Below are positions 17,737-24,971 of a stretch of 64,000 nucleotides of DNA, piece by piece. The DNA is taken from contig NZ_FOFF01000038.1 of assembly GCF_900110755.1 (NCBI RefSeq), forward strand, positions 24,684-88,683, in the 5' to 3' direction. Source of the stretch: Streptomyces sp. yr375 (GTDB lineage Bacteria; Actinomycetota; Actinomycetes; Streptomycetales; Streptomycetaceae). Under the pieces are notes generated by a model that was given only the letters and a program-made list of their open reading frames with translations, did no database searches and was not told where the DNA came from. The first letter of the stretch is position 1. Every line of letters starts with the position of its first letter. A program made the translations under genes and the position numbers.

Positions 17737-17888
17737 CGTGCGGCCCCCTGGGTGTGCGTGGCGGCGGTCGCCGGGGCCGCGTGGGCTCCGGTCGCCCGGT
17801 GTGCTCCGGCTGCTCCTGTGACCGCGGGGGCTCCGGCGACCGCGGGTGCCCCGGTGGCACCGGTCGCTCCGGATCGGGAGGTGGTCAT
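17733..17888 (-). CDS. Small Ala/Gly/Thr-rich ORF, 51 residues, unknown
   Basis: Begins MTTSRSGATGATGAPAV and ends THTQGAAR. It has one of the best ribosome binding sites nearby (GAAGGAGAG ending 4 nt before the ATG). Start and stop overlap the neighbouring ORFs as ATGA on both sides (17888-17885 and 17736-17733). No recognisable domain; composition is repetitive (GAPAVAGAPAVTGA). It may be a real small protein or chiefly a translational relay that delivers ribosomes to the epimerase start. Function unknown. Confidence 0.5.
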   Translation of the reverse strand: MTTSRSGATGATGAPAVAGAPAVTGAAGAHRATGAHAAPATAATHTQGAAR

Positions 17889-18799
17889 CTGGTCTCTCCT
17901 TCAAAGGTGTTGCGCTGGGTTGCGGCTGGATGGAGAAGCGCGTGCGTCGTGCGGTCGGGGCACGGCGGGGGTTGCGCTGCACGCGACGACCGGCCCACCG
18001 AGGACCGGCGCCGGACGGGGATGGGGCGCTGATGGGCGGAGGTGGGGTGCCTGTGAGCGGGGGCCGGGCGCCGGTGGGCGGAGGTGGGGCGCCGGTGGGC
18101 CGGGGCGGGTCGGCAGTGGGCGGGGGACGACAGGCGATGCCCCGGAGCTGCCAGGCCCGTCCCCTGGCTCGGTAGGACGGCCCTCGGACGCGGTGGATCG
18201 CCTGCTGGACCAGCGGGACTGCCCTGCGACTCGGCGGGACGCCTTCCGGAGTCGGCGGGATGCCTTCCGGACTCGGCAGGACAGTTTCCAGAGCTGGCGA
18301 GACTGCCTCCGGACCCGGCGCGACGCCTTCCGCGCGCGGCGGGGCCGCCTCCAGACTCGGCGGGACACCTACCAGGCCCGGCGAGACGCCTCCCGGGTCG
18401 GGCGAGACCTCCCCCCGACTCGGCAAGACACGTCCCAGGTCCGGGCGAGACCTCCCCCTGGCCCGGCGAGACACGTCCCGCACCCGGCGAGACCTCCACC
18501 AGACCCGGCAGGACACCTTCCGCACCCGGCGAAACACCTCCCGGGCACGAAGGGGCCTCCCCCTCACCCAACGAGACACCTTCCGTGCCCGGCGAGACCT
18601 CCCCCCGACTCGGCGAGACGTCTCCCGGGCCGGGCAGGACCTCCCCCTCACCCGGCAGGACCTCCCCCTCACCCAGCGAGACACCTTCCGCCCCCGGCGA
18701 GACGCCCCGCTGCCCCCGCGCCGCGGCCTCCGGTGTCGCTCGGAGAGGCGGGCGGGTGCGGGGCGCGGGCCGGGGCTGGGCCCGGTCTCGGGTCAGCAT
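17885..18799 (-). CDS. Low-complexity heptad-repeat ORF inside the exopolysaccharide-like operon
   Basis: 304 codons from ATG 18799, which overlaps the stop of the upstream membrane protein gene (ATGCTGA). The ORF stop overlaps the next start (ATGA). Residues about 29-115 are seven-residue repeats of the type GEVSPGP/GEVLPGE encoded by a 21-bp minisatellite. Near 18438-18459 one unit is 22 bp, so the heptads move into another frame; the rest reads as Ala/Pro/His/Arg-rich sequence. No membrane segment or known domain. Whether this is a genuine protein, a decayed gene or a frame-shifted fusion to the epimerase cannot be settled here. Confidence 0.4.
   Translation of the reverse strand: MLTRDRAQPRPAPRTRPPLRATPEAAARGQRGVSPGAEGVSLGEGEVLPGEGEVLPGPGDVSPSRGEVSPGTEGVSLGEGEAPSCPGGVSPGAEGVLPGLVEVSPGAGRVSPGQGEVSPGPGTCLAESGGGLARPGRRLAGPGRCPAESGGGPAARGRRRAGSGGSLASSGNCPAESGRHPADSGRRPAESQGSPAGPAGDPPRPRAVLPSQGTGLAAPGHRLSSPAHCRPAPAHRRPTSAHRRPAPAHRHPTSAHQRPIPVRRRSSVGRSSRAAQPPPCPDRTTHALLHPAATQRNTFEGETR
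18186..18720. repeat. 21-bp tandem minisatellite, about 25 imperfect units
   Basis: Units follow the pattern cggcgagac followed by a CT/CC-rich dozen bases, anchored on CCCGGCGAGAC. Examples start at 18460 and 18481. Nearly all units are exactly 21 bp; one (18438-18459) is 22 bp because of an extra G in CCGGGCGAGAC. Units diverge toward the left end. There are no unique spacers, so this is not a CRISPR array. All three frames on either strand stay open over much of it. Confidence 0.85.
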
Positions 18800-20331
18800 G
18801 GTTGGTCCGTTGGGGCGTGGGAGGAGGCCCTGGTCAGGGTGCGGGTTGCGTGGATGAGGAGGGTCAGGGCGGCGGTTCCGCAGAAGAGGGACGGCACACC
18901 GGCCGGGCCCCAGGCAGACACGAGGCTCTCGACGGGGGTGGCCAGGAAGCCGCAGCCGGGCAGGCGGCCCGCGAAGACCGTGGCCGGGGCGAGTACCTCG
19001 GCCACGCCGACGGCGCCGAGGACGACCGCCGGGGCGTGGGTGAAGCCGTGCACGGTGAGGAGGCGGGCGAGGAACAGGAGCGCGCCCAAAGTGAGGGTGT
19101 GGCCGTAGAAGCCGGGCTCGCCCAGGGCCATGGCGCAGAGGGCGTCCAGTGCGGCGAGCGCGCACACGAACAGGGCGACGGTGCCTAGCAGCAGTGGCTG
19201 TACGGAGGCGGCGAACTCCTCCAGGCCACGGCTGGTGTCCAGACGGCGCCGGGCGCGTACGGCGAGGAGGTGGGCGCTCCAGGCGGCGGGCGCGCAGGCC
19301 AGGGCGAGGGTCAGCAGGGGGACGCCGGCGAGGGGCCAGGGGCCGTCGGCCGTCCCGTCGGGCAGGCCGTCGGGGCCACCGCCGACGGCGGCGCGCAGGA
19401 GGCCGTCGCCGAGGGCCGCGTAGCCGAGGAGCCAGCAGGTCCACGCGCCCGTCCGGTGCGGGCCGGGGTGAGCGCCGCTGTGCGGACTCAGCGGACCCCG
19501 GCGCAGTACCGCACGCACGGCGAGGGTCACGGCGAGGATGCCCGCGGCGGCGACGAGGAGGCACGTCCGGCCGTGGGTGAGGCGTACGCCGGTCAGGGTC
19601 GCGGCGCACAGGGCGCCCGGCAGGAGGGTGAGCAGCGCCCAGTCCAGGCGGGGCCGGGGGATCGTGGTCGGCGTGGTGAGCGGGGGTGTGTCGCCGTCGC
19701 GGGGGACGCGGGCGTACATCTCCTCCGCGAGGGAGAAGACGTCCCGGTGCCGGAAGCGGGCGGCAGTGCGGTCGGTGACGCCGTGGGCCTCCAGGCCCGC
19801 CGCGATCTCCAGCGGGTCGACGGCCCGTTCGCACAGCTCACGGTGACGGTGCATCAGGGTTTTCACCGGGTCGGCGGCGCCACGGCGAGGGGCCACCGGT
19901 CTACGGCCGGCGGCGACCGCGGCGGCCTCGGTGCGCACACCGGCGCTTCCGGCACCCCGCGCAGCCTCCGCGCCCCGCGCAACCTCCGCACCCCCAACAC
20001 CCCCAGCAGTCCCCGCACCCTCAGCAGTCCCCACGGCCCTCGCGCCCCCCACAGCCGCTGCGGTCCCCACAGCACTCGCAGCCTCCGCACCCTCGGCAGT
20101 CCCTACAGCCCCCGCGGTTCCCACAGCCCTCGCACCTCCCGCGGTCTCCACACCCCCAACAGCCCCCGCAGCCCTCGCACCTCCCGCAGTCTCCACACCC
20201 CCAGCAGTCCCCACAGCCCCCGCGCTCTCCGCACCCACAACAGTCCCCACAGCCCCCGCGCTCTCCGCACCCACAACAGTCCCCACAGCCCCCGCCGTCT
20301 CCGGCCGGTTCAGTTCGTCGAGCCCGCTCAT
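18793..20331 (-). CDS. Membrane protein with long Ala/Gly/Val-rich N-terminal repeat, unknown function
   Basis: 512 residues from ATG 20331, overlapping the glycosyltransferase stop (ATGA). Residues about 12-150 are a low-complexity repeat (AGAVGTVVGAES, GGVETAGGARA). A short soluble region follows (MHRHRELCERAVDPLEIAAGLEAHGV, with RHRDVFSLAEEMYARVPR), then about eight hydrophobic segments to the C-terminus. It could be the membrane partner of the glycosyltransferase for polymer export, in the position where PelG sits in Pel systems, but it does not look like a MATE-fold PelG. Function is inferred only from context. Confidence 0.7.
   Translation of the reverse strand: MSGLDELNRPETAGAVGTVVGAESAGAVGTVVGAESAGAVGTAGGVETAGGARAAGAVGGVETAGGARAVGTAGAVGTAEGAEAASAVGTAAAVGGARAVGTAEGAGTAGGVGGAEVARGAEAARGAGSAGVRTEAAAVAAGRRPVAPRRGAADPVKTLMHRHRELCERAVDPLEIAAGLEAHGVTDRTAARFRHRDVFSLAEEMYARVPRDGDTPPLTTPTTIPRPRLDWALLTLLPGALCAATLTGVRLTHGRTCLLVAAAGILAVTLAVRAVLRRGPLSPHSGAHPGPHRTGAWTCWLLGYAALGDGLLRAAVGGGPDGLPDGTADGPWPLAGVPLLTLALACAPAAWSAHLLAVRARRRLDTSRGLEEFAASVQPLLLGTVALFVCALAALDALCAMALGEPGFYGHTLTLGALLFLARLLTVHGFTHAPAVVLGAVGVAEVLAPATVFAGRLPGCGFLATPVESLVSAWGPAGVPSLFCGTAALTLLIHATRTLTRASSHAPTDQPC
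19980..20302. repeat. Low-complexity coding repeat with a perfect 36-bp duplication
   Basis: C-rich repeats of AGTCCCCAC, AGCCCCCGC and CTCGCACC type, coding Ala/Gly/Val/Thr on the minus strand. Two identical adjacent 36-bp units occupy 20215-20250 and 20251-20286, beginning AGCCCCCGCGCTCTCCGC; a third starts at 20287 and diverges. Repeat lengths are multiples of three, so the frame is kept. Confidence 0.85.
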
Positions 20332-22139
20332 CGTGCTCCCTCCGTCGCGGCGACCTGCGAAGTGCCGTGAACCTCCGAAGTGCCGTGCCCCGGCGAGGTG
20401 CCGTGACCCGGTGAAGTCCCACGCACCGGCGAAGTCCCGCGTACCGGCGGTCCCGCCGCCCAGCCCGGGCTGGGGCGGGCGGTGACGCGGGTGCTCAGGT
20501 CGGTCCACAGGCCCGGGAGTCGGGCCTCGGCCGGGACGGCGAACGGGCGGGGTTCGCCGTCGTCGTCGAGGAGGCGGCGAGGGACCGGCGCGCGGGAGAC
20601 TAGCTCCAGGTAGATGTCGTGGAAGGCCTCGATGTTCTGCTCGACCGTGAACAGTTCGAGGGCGCGGGCGCGGGCCGCCGCGCCCAGGCGCGCACGGCGC
20701 TCGGGGTCGCGCAGCAGCGCCACGCACGCCTCCGCGAGCGCCCGGGGATTGCGCGGCGGGACGACCAGCCCGGTGCCGCCGATCACCTCGACCACCGCGC
20801 CGACGTCGGTCGACACGGTCGCCCGGCCGCAGAACATCGCCTCGACCAGGCCGACCGGGAACCCCTCGACGACGCTGGACAGGACGACGACCGCACCGGC
20901 GGCGTACGCCTCGGCCAGGTCGGGTGCCTCGGGGCCGCCGATCTCCTCGAAGGAGACCGGGTTGTCGCCGACGGCGTGCGGTCCGTCCGCCTCGTCGGGG
21001 AAGAGCTGCGCGGCCAGCATGCGGCAGTCGCCGAGGTAGGCGCGGCCCTCCGTCCCGGCCGGCGCGCCGATGATCCGCAGGCGGGTCCGGGGCTCCTCGT
21101 TGCGGATCTCCGCGAAGGCGTGCAGCAGGGACACCAGGTCCTTGGCCGGTTCCACCCGGCCGACCCAGACCAGGGTGTGCGGGTCGGCGGTGTCGGGGGC
21201 GTCGCCCACCTCGGCGAAGCGGGACGCCTCCATGCCCGGGTAGACGGTGCGCAGTTTGGCCCGGTCGGCGCCGCACCGTTCCTGCCAGCGGCGGGCATGC
21301 GTGTTGCCTGGCGTGACGCACCCCGCCTGCCGGTAGACCTCGGCCGCGAGCCGCCCGTGGAAGGCGGCGAGCAGGGCGCGTACGGCGGGGGCCTCGGCGG
21401 AGCTGAGATAGTGCGTCCGCAGCCGTACCCCGTACTCGGTGACCAGCAGGGGCACGTCGAAGAAGTGCCGGGCGAGCAGCCCGGGCAGGGCGGCCGGGCC
21501 GCCGGACGCGGCGTGGCACAGGTCGACCGCGACGAGGCCCTCTCCTGCGTCGCCCGCCTCGTCGTCGTACCAGTCGAGCGAGAGGGGGCGCAGGGCGCGT
21601 TCGAGGTGTGCGGCGACGGCGAGCAGGTCCGGTACGCGCGCCTCGCGCGCCGTGCGCAGCGCGCCGGGCGCGCGGCAGGCGCGTTCCAGTGCGCGCACGG
21701 CGCTCTCCGAGCGGAGCGCTCCCACCAGTCCGCCCTCGTCCCGGGCGAGTTCGGCGAGGCCGTACAGCGCGGTGGCGAAACGGTCCGCCTGGACGGCCGA
21801 ACCGGCTCCCGCACCGGCCCCCGAGGCGTCCGCCGGGTGCGGGGACTCGCCCTCGCACAGGGCGGTCACCAGCTCCCCGTAGCACTCGGCGAAGCGGCGG
21901 CGCGCGCGCCGGCCGTACGCGACCCCGTCGTCCTCGGCCGTCCACAGAGGCGCCGTGCGCACCCGGCTGACCTGCGGCGGAAGCTCGACCCAGCCCCCGT
22001 CCTTCTGGTGTTCGGCGCGACTGAGCGCGTAGACGTCGAACTCGTGCTGCCCGAGCCCGCGCACGAGCCGGTCGCACCACACCCCGGCGTCACCGCTCAC
22101 ATACGGATAGCCACCCTCCGTAAGCAGTCCGATGCGCAC
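20328..22139 (-). CDS. Family 4-type glycosyltransferase with PelF-like DUF3492 N-terminus
   Basis: 603 residues from GTG 22139. The N-terminus RIGLLTEGGYPYVSGDAGVW is typical of the DUF3492 domain of PelF-like glycosyltransferases. A GT4-type donor domain follows: LVWVGRVEPAKDL near 325 and the E-x7-E motif in EGFPVGLVEAM near 425-433. PelF polymerises N-acetylhexosamines from UDP-sugars in the cytoplasm. C-terminal residues about 565-600 are six-residue repeats (RGTSPV, HGTSPG). First gene of the overlapping set; two inverted repeats lie in its 226-bp upstream region. The sugar and product are inferred, not shown. Confidence 0.82.
   Translation of the reverse strand: MRIGLLTEGGYPYVSGDAGVWCDRLVRGLGQHEFDVYALSRAEHQKDGGWVELPPQVSRVRTAPLWTAEDDGVAYGRRARRRFAECYGELVTALCEGESPHPADASGAGAGAGSAVQADRFATALYGLAELARDEGGLVGALRSESAVRALERACRAPGALRTAREARVPDLLAVAAHLERALRPLSLDWYDDEAGDAGEGLVAVDLCHAASGGPAALPGLLARHFFDVPLLVTEYGVRLRTHYLSSAEAPAVRALLAAFHGRLAAEVYRQAGCVTPGNTHARRWQERCGADRAKLRTVYPGMEASRFAEVGDAPDTADPHTLVWVGRVEPAKDLVSLLHAFAEIRNEEPRTRLRIIGAPAGTEGRAYLGDCRMLAAQLFPDEADGPHAVGDNPVSFEEIGGPEAPDLAEAYAAGAVVVLSSVVEGFPVGLVEAMFCGRATVSTDVGAVVEVIGGTGLVVPPRNPRALAEACVALLRDPERRARLGAAARARALELFTVEQNIEAFHDIYLELVSRAPVPRRLLDDDGEPRPFAVPAEARLPGLWTDLSTRVTARPSPGWAAGPPVRGTSPVRGTSPGHGTSPGHGTSEVHGTSQVAATEGAR
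20349..20455. repeat. 18-bp tandem repeat at the 3' end of the glycosyltransferase gene
   Basis: At least five units of 18 bp, e.g. GAAGTGCCGTGCCCCGGC, GAGGTGCCGTGACCCGGT and GAAGTCCCGCGTACCGGC. They encode the C-terminal hexapeptides RGTSPV/HGTSPG/HGTSEV on the minus strand. Confidence 0.85.
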
Positions 22140-22164
22140 GCACACCCCCGATCTCCCGTTTGGG

Positions 22165-22251
22165 GAGCCGCCGTTGACCCGGCGGCTCGCAGCGGGATGA
22201 ACGTATGCGGACGAGGCGGTGGTGCGATGGACGGTTGTCCGTCGCACCACC
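22165..22251. promoter_or_regulatory. Two inverted repeats in the leader of the glycosyltransferase operon
   Basis: 22218-22232 (GGTGGTGCGATGGAC) pairs with 22237-22251 with one mismatch around a GGTT loop. 22165-22172 (GAGCCGCC) pairs perfectly with 22181-22188 around an 8-nt loop. Both lie between the stop of the upstream ABC gene (22366) and the GTG start at 22139. The first may terminate the ABC operon or act as an operator or RNA switch for the glycosyltransferase transcript. Neither has a U-run on the minus strand. Confidence 0.5.
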
Positions 22252-22365
22252 AAAAGGGGTGAACGGTCGTAACTTTCCCGTGCGGGTCGCGTTCGGTCGC
22301 GCTAGGAGATCATCCGACCGCGAAACGTTACGCCACACGCGTCACTCGGAGGCTCCACCGGGCCC

Positions 22366-23976
22366 TCAGGGCACGGCCGGCTCCCGCCGCCCCGCGCGCC
22401 GCTCGGCCGCGACCGCCGGGTCGAGCGCTGGTACGGCGGCCAGGAGTTGCTTGGTGTACGGGTGCCGGGGGGCTTCGTACACATCGTCGGCGAGGCCCTC
22501 CTCGACGACGCGGCCGTGCCGCATCACCGCGACCCGGTCGCTGACCTGGCGCACCACGGCCAGGTCGTGGGCTACGAAGACGAGGGCGAGGCCGAGTTCG
22601 CGCTGCAGTTCGCCGAGCAGGGCGACGACCTGGGCCTGGGTGGTCACGTCGAGCGCGGAGACCGGTTCGTCGCAGACGATGACGCGCGGGTCGGCCGCGA
22701 GCGCCCGCGCGATTCCCACGCGCTGGCGCTGACCGCCGCTGAACTCGTGCGGGTAGCGGTCGTAGTGCGCCGCTTTGAGCCCCACGCGCTCCAGCAGTTC
22801 CGTCACGCGCCCCCTGATGTGCGTCTCGTCCCGTTCGCCCCGCGCGCGGAGCGGGTCGGCGATGGACTCGCCCACGCTGCGGCGGGGGTTGAGGGAGGAG
22901 ACGGGGTCCTGGAAGACCATCTGCACGGTCGGGTGCACGCCCGCCGACACCCGTCCGGCGTGGCGGACCTCGCCCGCCGTCGGCGGCAGCAGCCCGACCA
23001 GCATCCGGCCCAGCGTCGTCTTGCCGCTGCCGCTCTCGCCGACGACGCCGAGGGTCTCGCCCCGGCGGACCGTCAGCGACACGCCGTCCACGGCCGCGAA
23101 CGCCCGCTTCCCGCGCCCGAACTCGCGCCGCAGCCCGGCCGCTTCGAGGACCACCTCTCCGCAGACACCGGACGCCGCCTCTTCGCTGACGCCCTCTCTC
23201 CTCGCGTCCACGCGTGGCACCGCGCCCAGCAGTTCGCGGGTGTACGCCTGCGCGGGCGACGCCAGCACGGTGGCGGCCGGGCCGTGCTCGACGAGCCGTC
23301 CGTGCCGCATGACGAGGACCTCGTCGACGCTCTCCGCCGCCACGCCCACGTCGTGGGTGACCAGCAGCAGCCCCATGCCGGTCTCCTCGCGCAGGGTGTG
23401 CAGCAGGTCGAGGATCTGGGCCTGGACGGTCACGTCGAGCGCGGTCGTCGGCTCGTCGGCGATCAGCAGGTCGGGCTCGCAGGCCAGCGCCATGGCGATG
23501 AGGGCGCGTTGGCGCATGCCGCCGCTGAACTCGTGCGGGCGCGACCGGGACCGCCGTACCGCGTCCGGAATGCCTACGCGCTCCAGCACCTCCACCGCAC
23601 GCGCGCGTGCCGCGCGTCGCGACACACGCGTGTGCACGCGGTGGACCTCGGCGATCTGGTCGCCGATGGCGTAGTACGGGTCGAGGGAGGACAGCGGGTC
23701 CTGGAAGACCATCGCCGCCTTCGCGCCCCGCAGCCGCCGTAGCGCCTCGTCGGACGCCTCCTGTACGTCCACTCCGGCGACCTCGATCGAGCCGCCCACC
23801 CGGGCCCCGGTGCCCCGGTGCAGCCCCAGCAGGGCCGAGGCGACCGTGGACTTGCCGGAGCCGGACTCGCCGACCAGGCCGAGGGCGGCGCCCTTCTCGA
23901 GGCGGAAGGAGAGGCCGTCGACGGCGCGCAGCGCGCCGAAGGCGACCGTGAGGTCCGTGACGTCCACCAGGCTCAT
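22366..23976 (-). CDS. Fused double ATP-binding protein of a dipeptide/oligopeptide ABC transporter (DppD-DppF type)
   Basis: 536 residues with two complete ABC domains. First: Walker A GESGSGKS near 38, signature FSGGMRQR near 155, Walker B LLIADEPT near 175. Second: GESGSGKT near 315, FSGGQRQR near 415, VIVCDEPV near 436, ending in the oligopeptide-transporter tail HPYTKQLLAAVP. It energises peptide uptake from the cytoplasmic side. ATG at 23976 overlaps the permease stop (ATGA). Last gene of a four-gene operon SBP-DppC-DppB-DppDF. Nickel or sugar substrates cannot be excluded. Confidence 0.93.
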   Translation of the reverse strand: MSLVDVTDLTVAFGALRAVDGLSFRLEKGAALGLVGESGSGKSTVASALLGLHRGTGARVGGSIEVAGVDVQEASDEALRRLRGAKAAMVFQDPLSSLDPYYAIGDQIAEVHRVHTRVSRRAARARAVEVLERVGIPDAVRRSRSRPHEFSGGMRQRALIAMALACEPDLLIADEPTTALDVTVQAQILDLLHTLREETGMGLLLVTHDVGVAAESVDEVLVMRHGRLVEHGPAATVLASPAQAYTRELLGAVPRVDARREGVSEEAASGVCGEVVLEAAGLRREFGRGKRAFAAVDGVSLTVRRGETLGVVGESGSGKTTLGRMLVGLLPPTAGEVRHAGRVSAGVHPTVQMVFQDPVSSLNPRRSVGESIADPLRARGERDETHIRGRVTELLERVGLKAAHYDRYPHEFSGGQRQRVGIARALAADPRVIVCDEPVSALDVTTQAQVVALLGELQRELGLALVFVAHDLAVVRQVSDRVAVMRHGRVVEEGLADDVYEAPRHPYTKQLLAAVPALDPAVAAERRAGRREPAVP

Positions 23977-24971
23977 GCGAGCACCACCCGTCGGTCGGCC
24001 AGCGCGTACAGGACGTCCGCGACGGCGTTGGCGAGGACCACGAAGAAACCGATGACCAGGACCATCCCGACGACGACCGGCAGGTCGACGACGTTGACCG
24101 CGTGCACCAGTTCCTGTCCGATGCCGGGGAGTCCGAAGAGGGTCTCGGTGAGCACCGCGCCGCCGACGGCGGAGCCGAAGTTGTTCGCGTTCAGCGCGAT
24201 GACCGGCGCGAACGCGCCGCGCAGCGCGTGCCGCCCGATGATCGAGCGCTCGCCGACGCCGTACGCGCGGAAGGTGCGGATGTGGTCCTCGGCGAGGGTC
24301 TCCAGCATCGACGACCGGGTCAGCCTGGCGAACGAGGCGGCTTCGATCAGGGCGAGCGAGAGCCACGGCAGGAGCAGGTTCCACGCCCACTGTTCGGGGT
24401 CGTCGGTGAGGTTCACGTACTGCGGGAAGGGCAGCAGCCGCAACTGCCCGCAGACGACGATCATCAGCACGAGGCCGATCACGAAGACGGGTGTGGCGAC
24501 GCCCGCGAGCGTGACGCCGGTCAGCACGCGCTCGGTGAGCCGGCCGCGCCGCCACGCCGAGAGCACGCCCGTGCCGACGCCGAGGACCAGCCACACCACC
24601 ATCGCGCCGAAGACGAGCGACAGGCTCACCGGCAGCTTGGTCAGGATCAGCGCGGTGACCTGCTGGTCGCTCTGGTACGACAGCCCCAGGCAGGGTGCCT
24701 GGCAGTGCTCCACAGAGGTGCCCGTGGAGTAGTCCTGGCCGACGACGAGGCCCTCCAGGAAGTGCCAGTACCGCAGGTACAGGGGGTCGTCGAGGCGCAG
24801 TTGCTCGGCGACCTGGTGCACCTGTTCCGGCGAGCAGCGGGGGCCGCAGGTGATCTGGGCGACGTTGCCGGGGGTGACGTAGAAGACGACGTAGACGATC
24901 ACCGAGATGGCGAACAGGGTGAGCGCGGTGCCGATCGCGCGGCGCAGCACGAAGCCGCCGAAGCCGCTCAT
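23973..24971 (-). CDS. ABC transporter permease, DppB type
   Basis: 332 residues. N-terminal membrane segment (RAIGTALTLFAISVIVYVVF) followed by a periplasm-facing loop with PGNVAQITCGP and then the BPD-type permease core. The coupling motif is EAASFARLTRSSMLETLAEDHIRTFRAYGV. About six membrane segments. Forms the heterodimeric channel with the DppC-type permease. Overlaps both neighbours by 4 bp (ATGA), so translation is coupled. Compared with ordinary DppB, it carries a somewhat longer extracytoplasmic loop containing several Cys residues (CGPRC, CQAPC). Confidence 0.92.
   Translation of the reverse strand: MSGFGGFVLRRAIGTALTLFAISVIVYVVFYVTPGNVAQITCGPRCSPEQVHQVAEQLRLDDPLYLRYWHFLEGLVVGQDYSTGTSVEHCQAPCLGLSYQSDQQVTALILTKLPVSLSLVFGAMVVWLVLGVGTGVLSAWRRGRLTERVLTGVTLAGVATPVFVIGLVLMIVVCGQLRLLPFPQYVNLTDDPEQWAWNLLLPWLSLALIEAASFARLTRSSMLETLAEDHIRTFRAYGVGERSIIGRHALRGAFAPVIALNANNFGSAVGGAVLTETLFGLPGIGQELVHAVNVVDLPVVVGMVLVIGFFVVLANAVADVLYALADRRVVLA

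Noticed and set aside
16774..18684. 636-codon minus ORF reaching from the repeats through the epimerase
   Set aside because: The real epimerase starts at 17736 before GANGYLG with an ATGA overlap. The upstream part only stays open because of the repeat and the +1 unit; the frameshift is discussed in findings instead.
18186..18720. Could the repeats be a CRISPR array?
   Set aside because: Units are contiguous 21 bp without unique spacers, and no cas genes are present.
18793..22080. Long minus-strand ORF covering both the membrane protein and the antisense-like part of the GT region
   Set aside because: Upstream of 20331 it is a different frame of the GT gene; only the 20331-18793 part is a gene.
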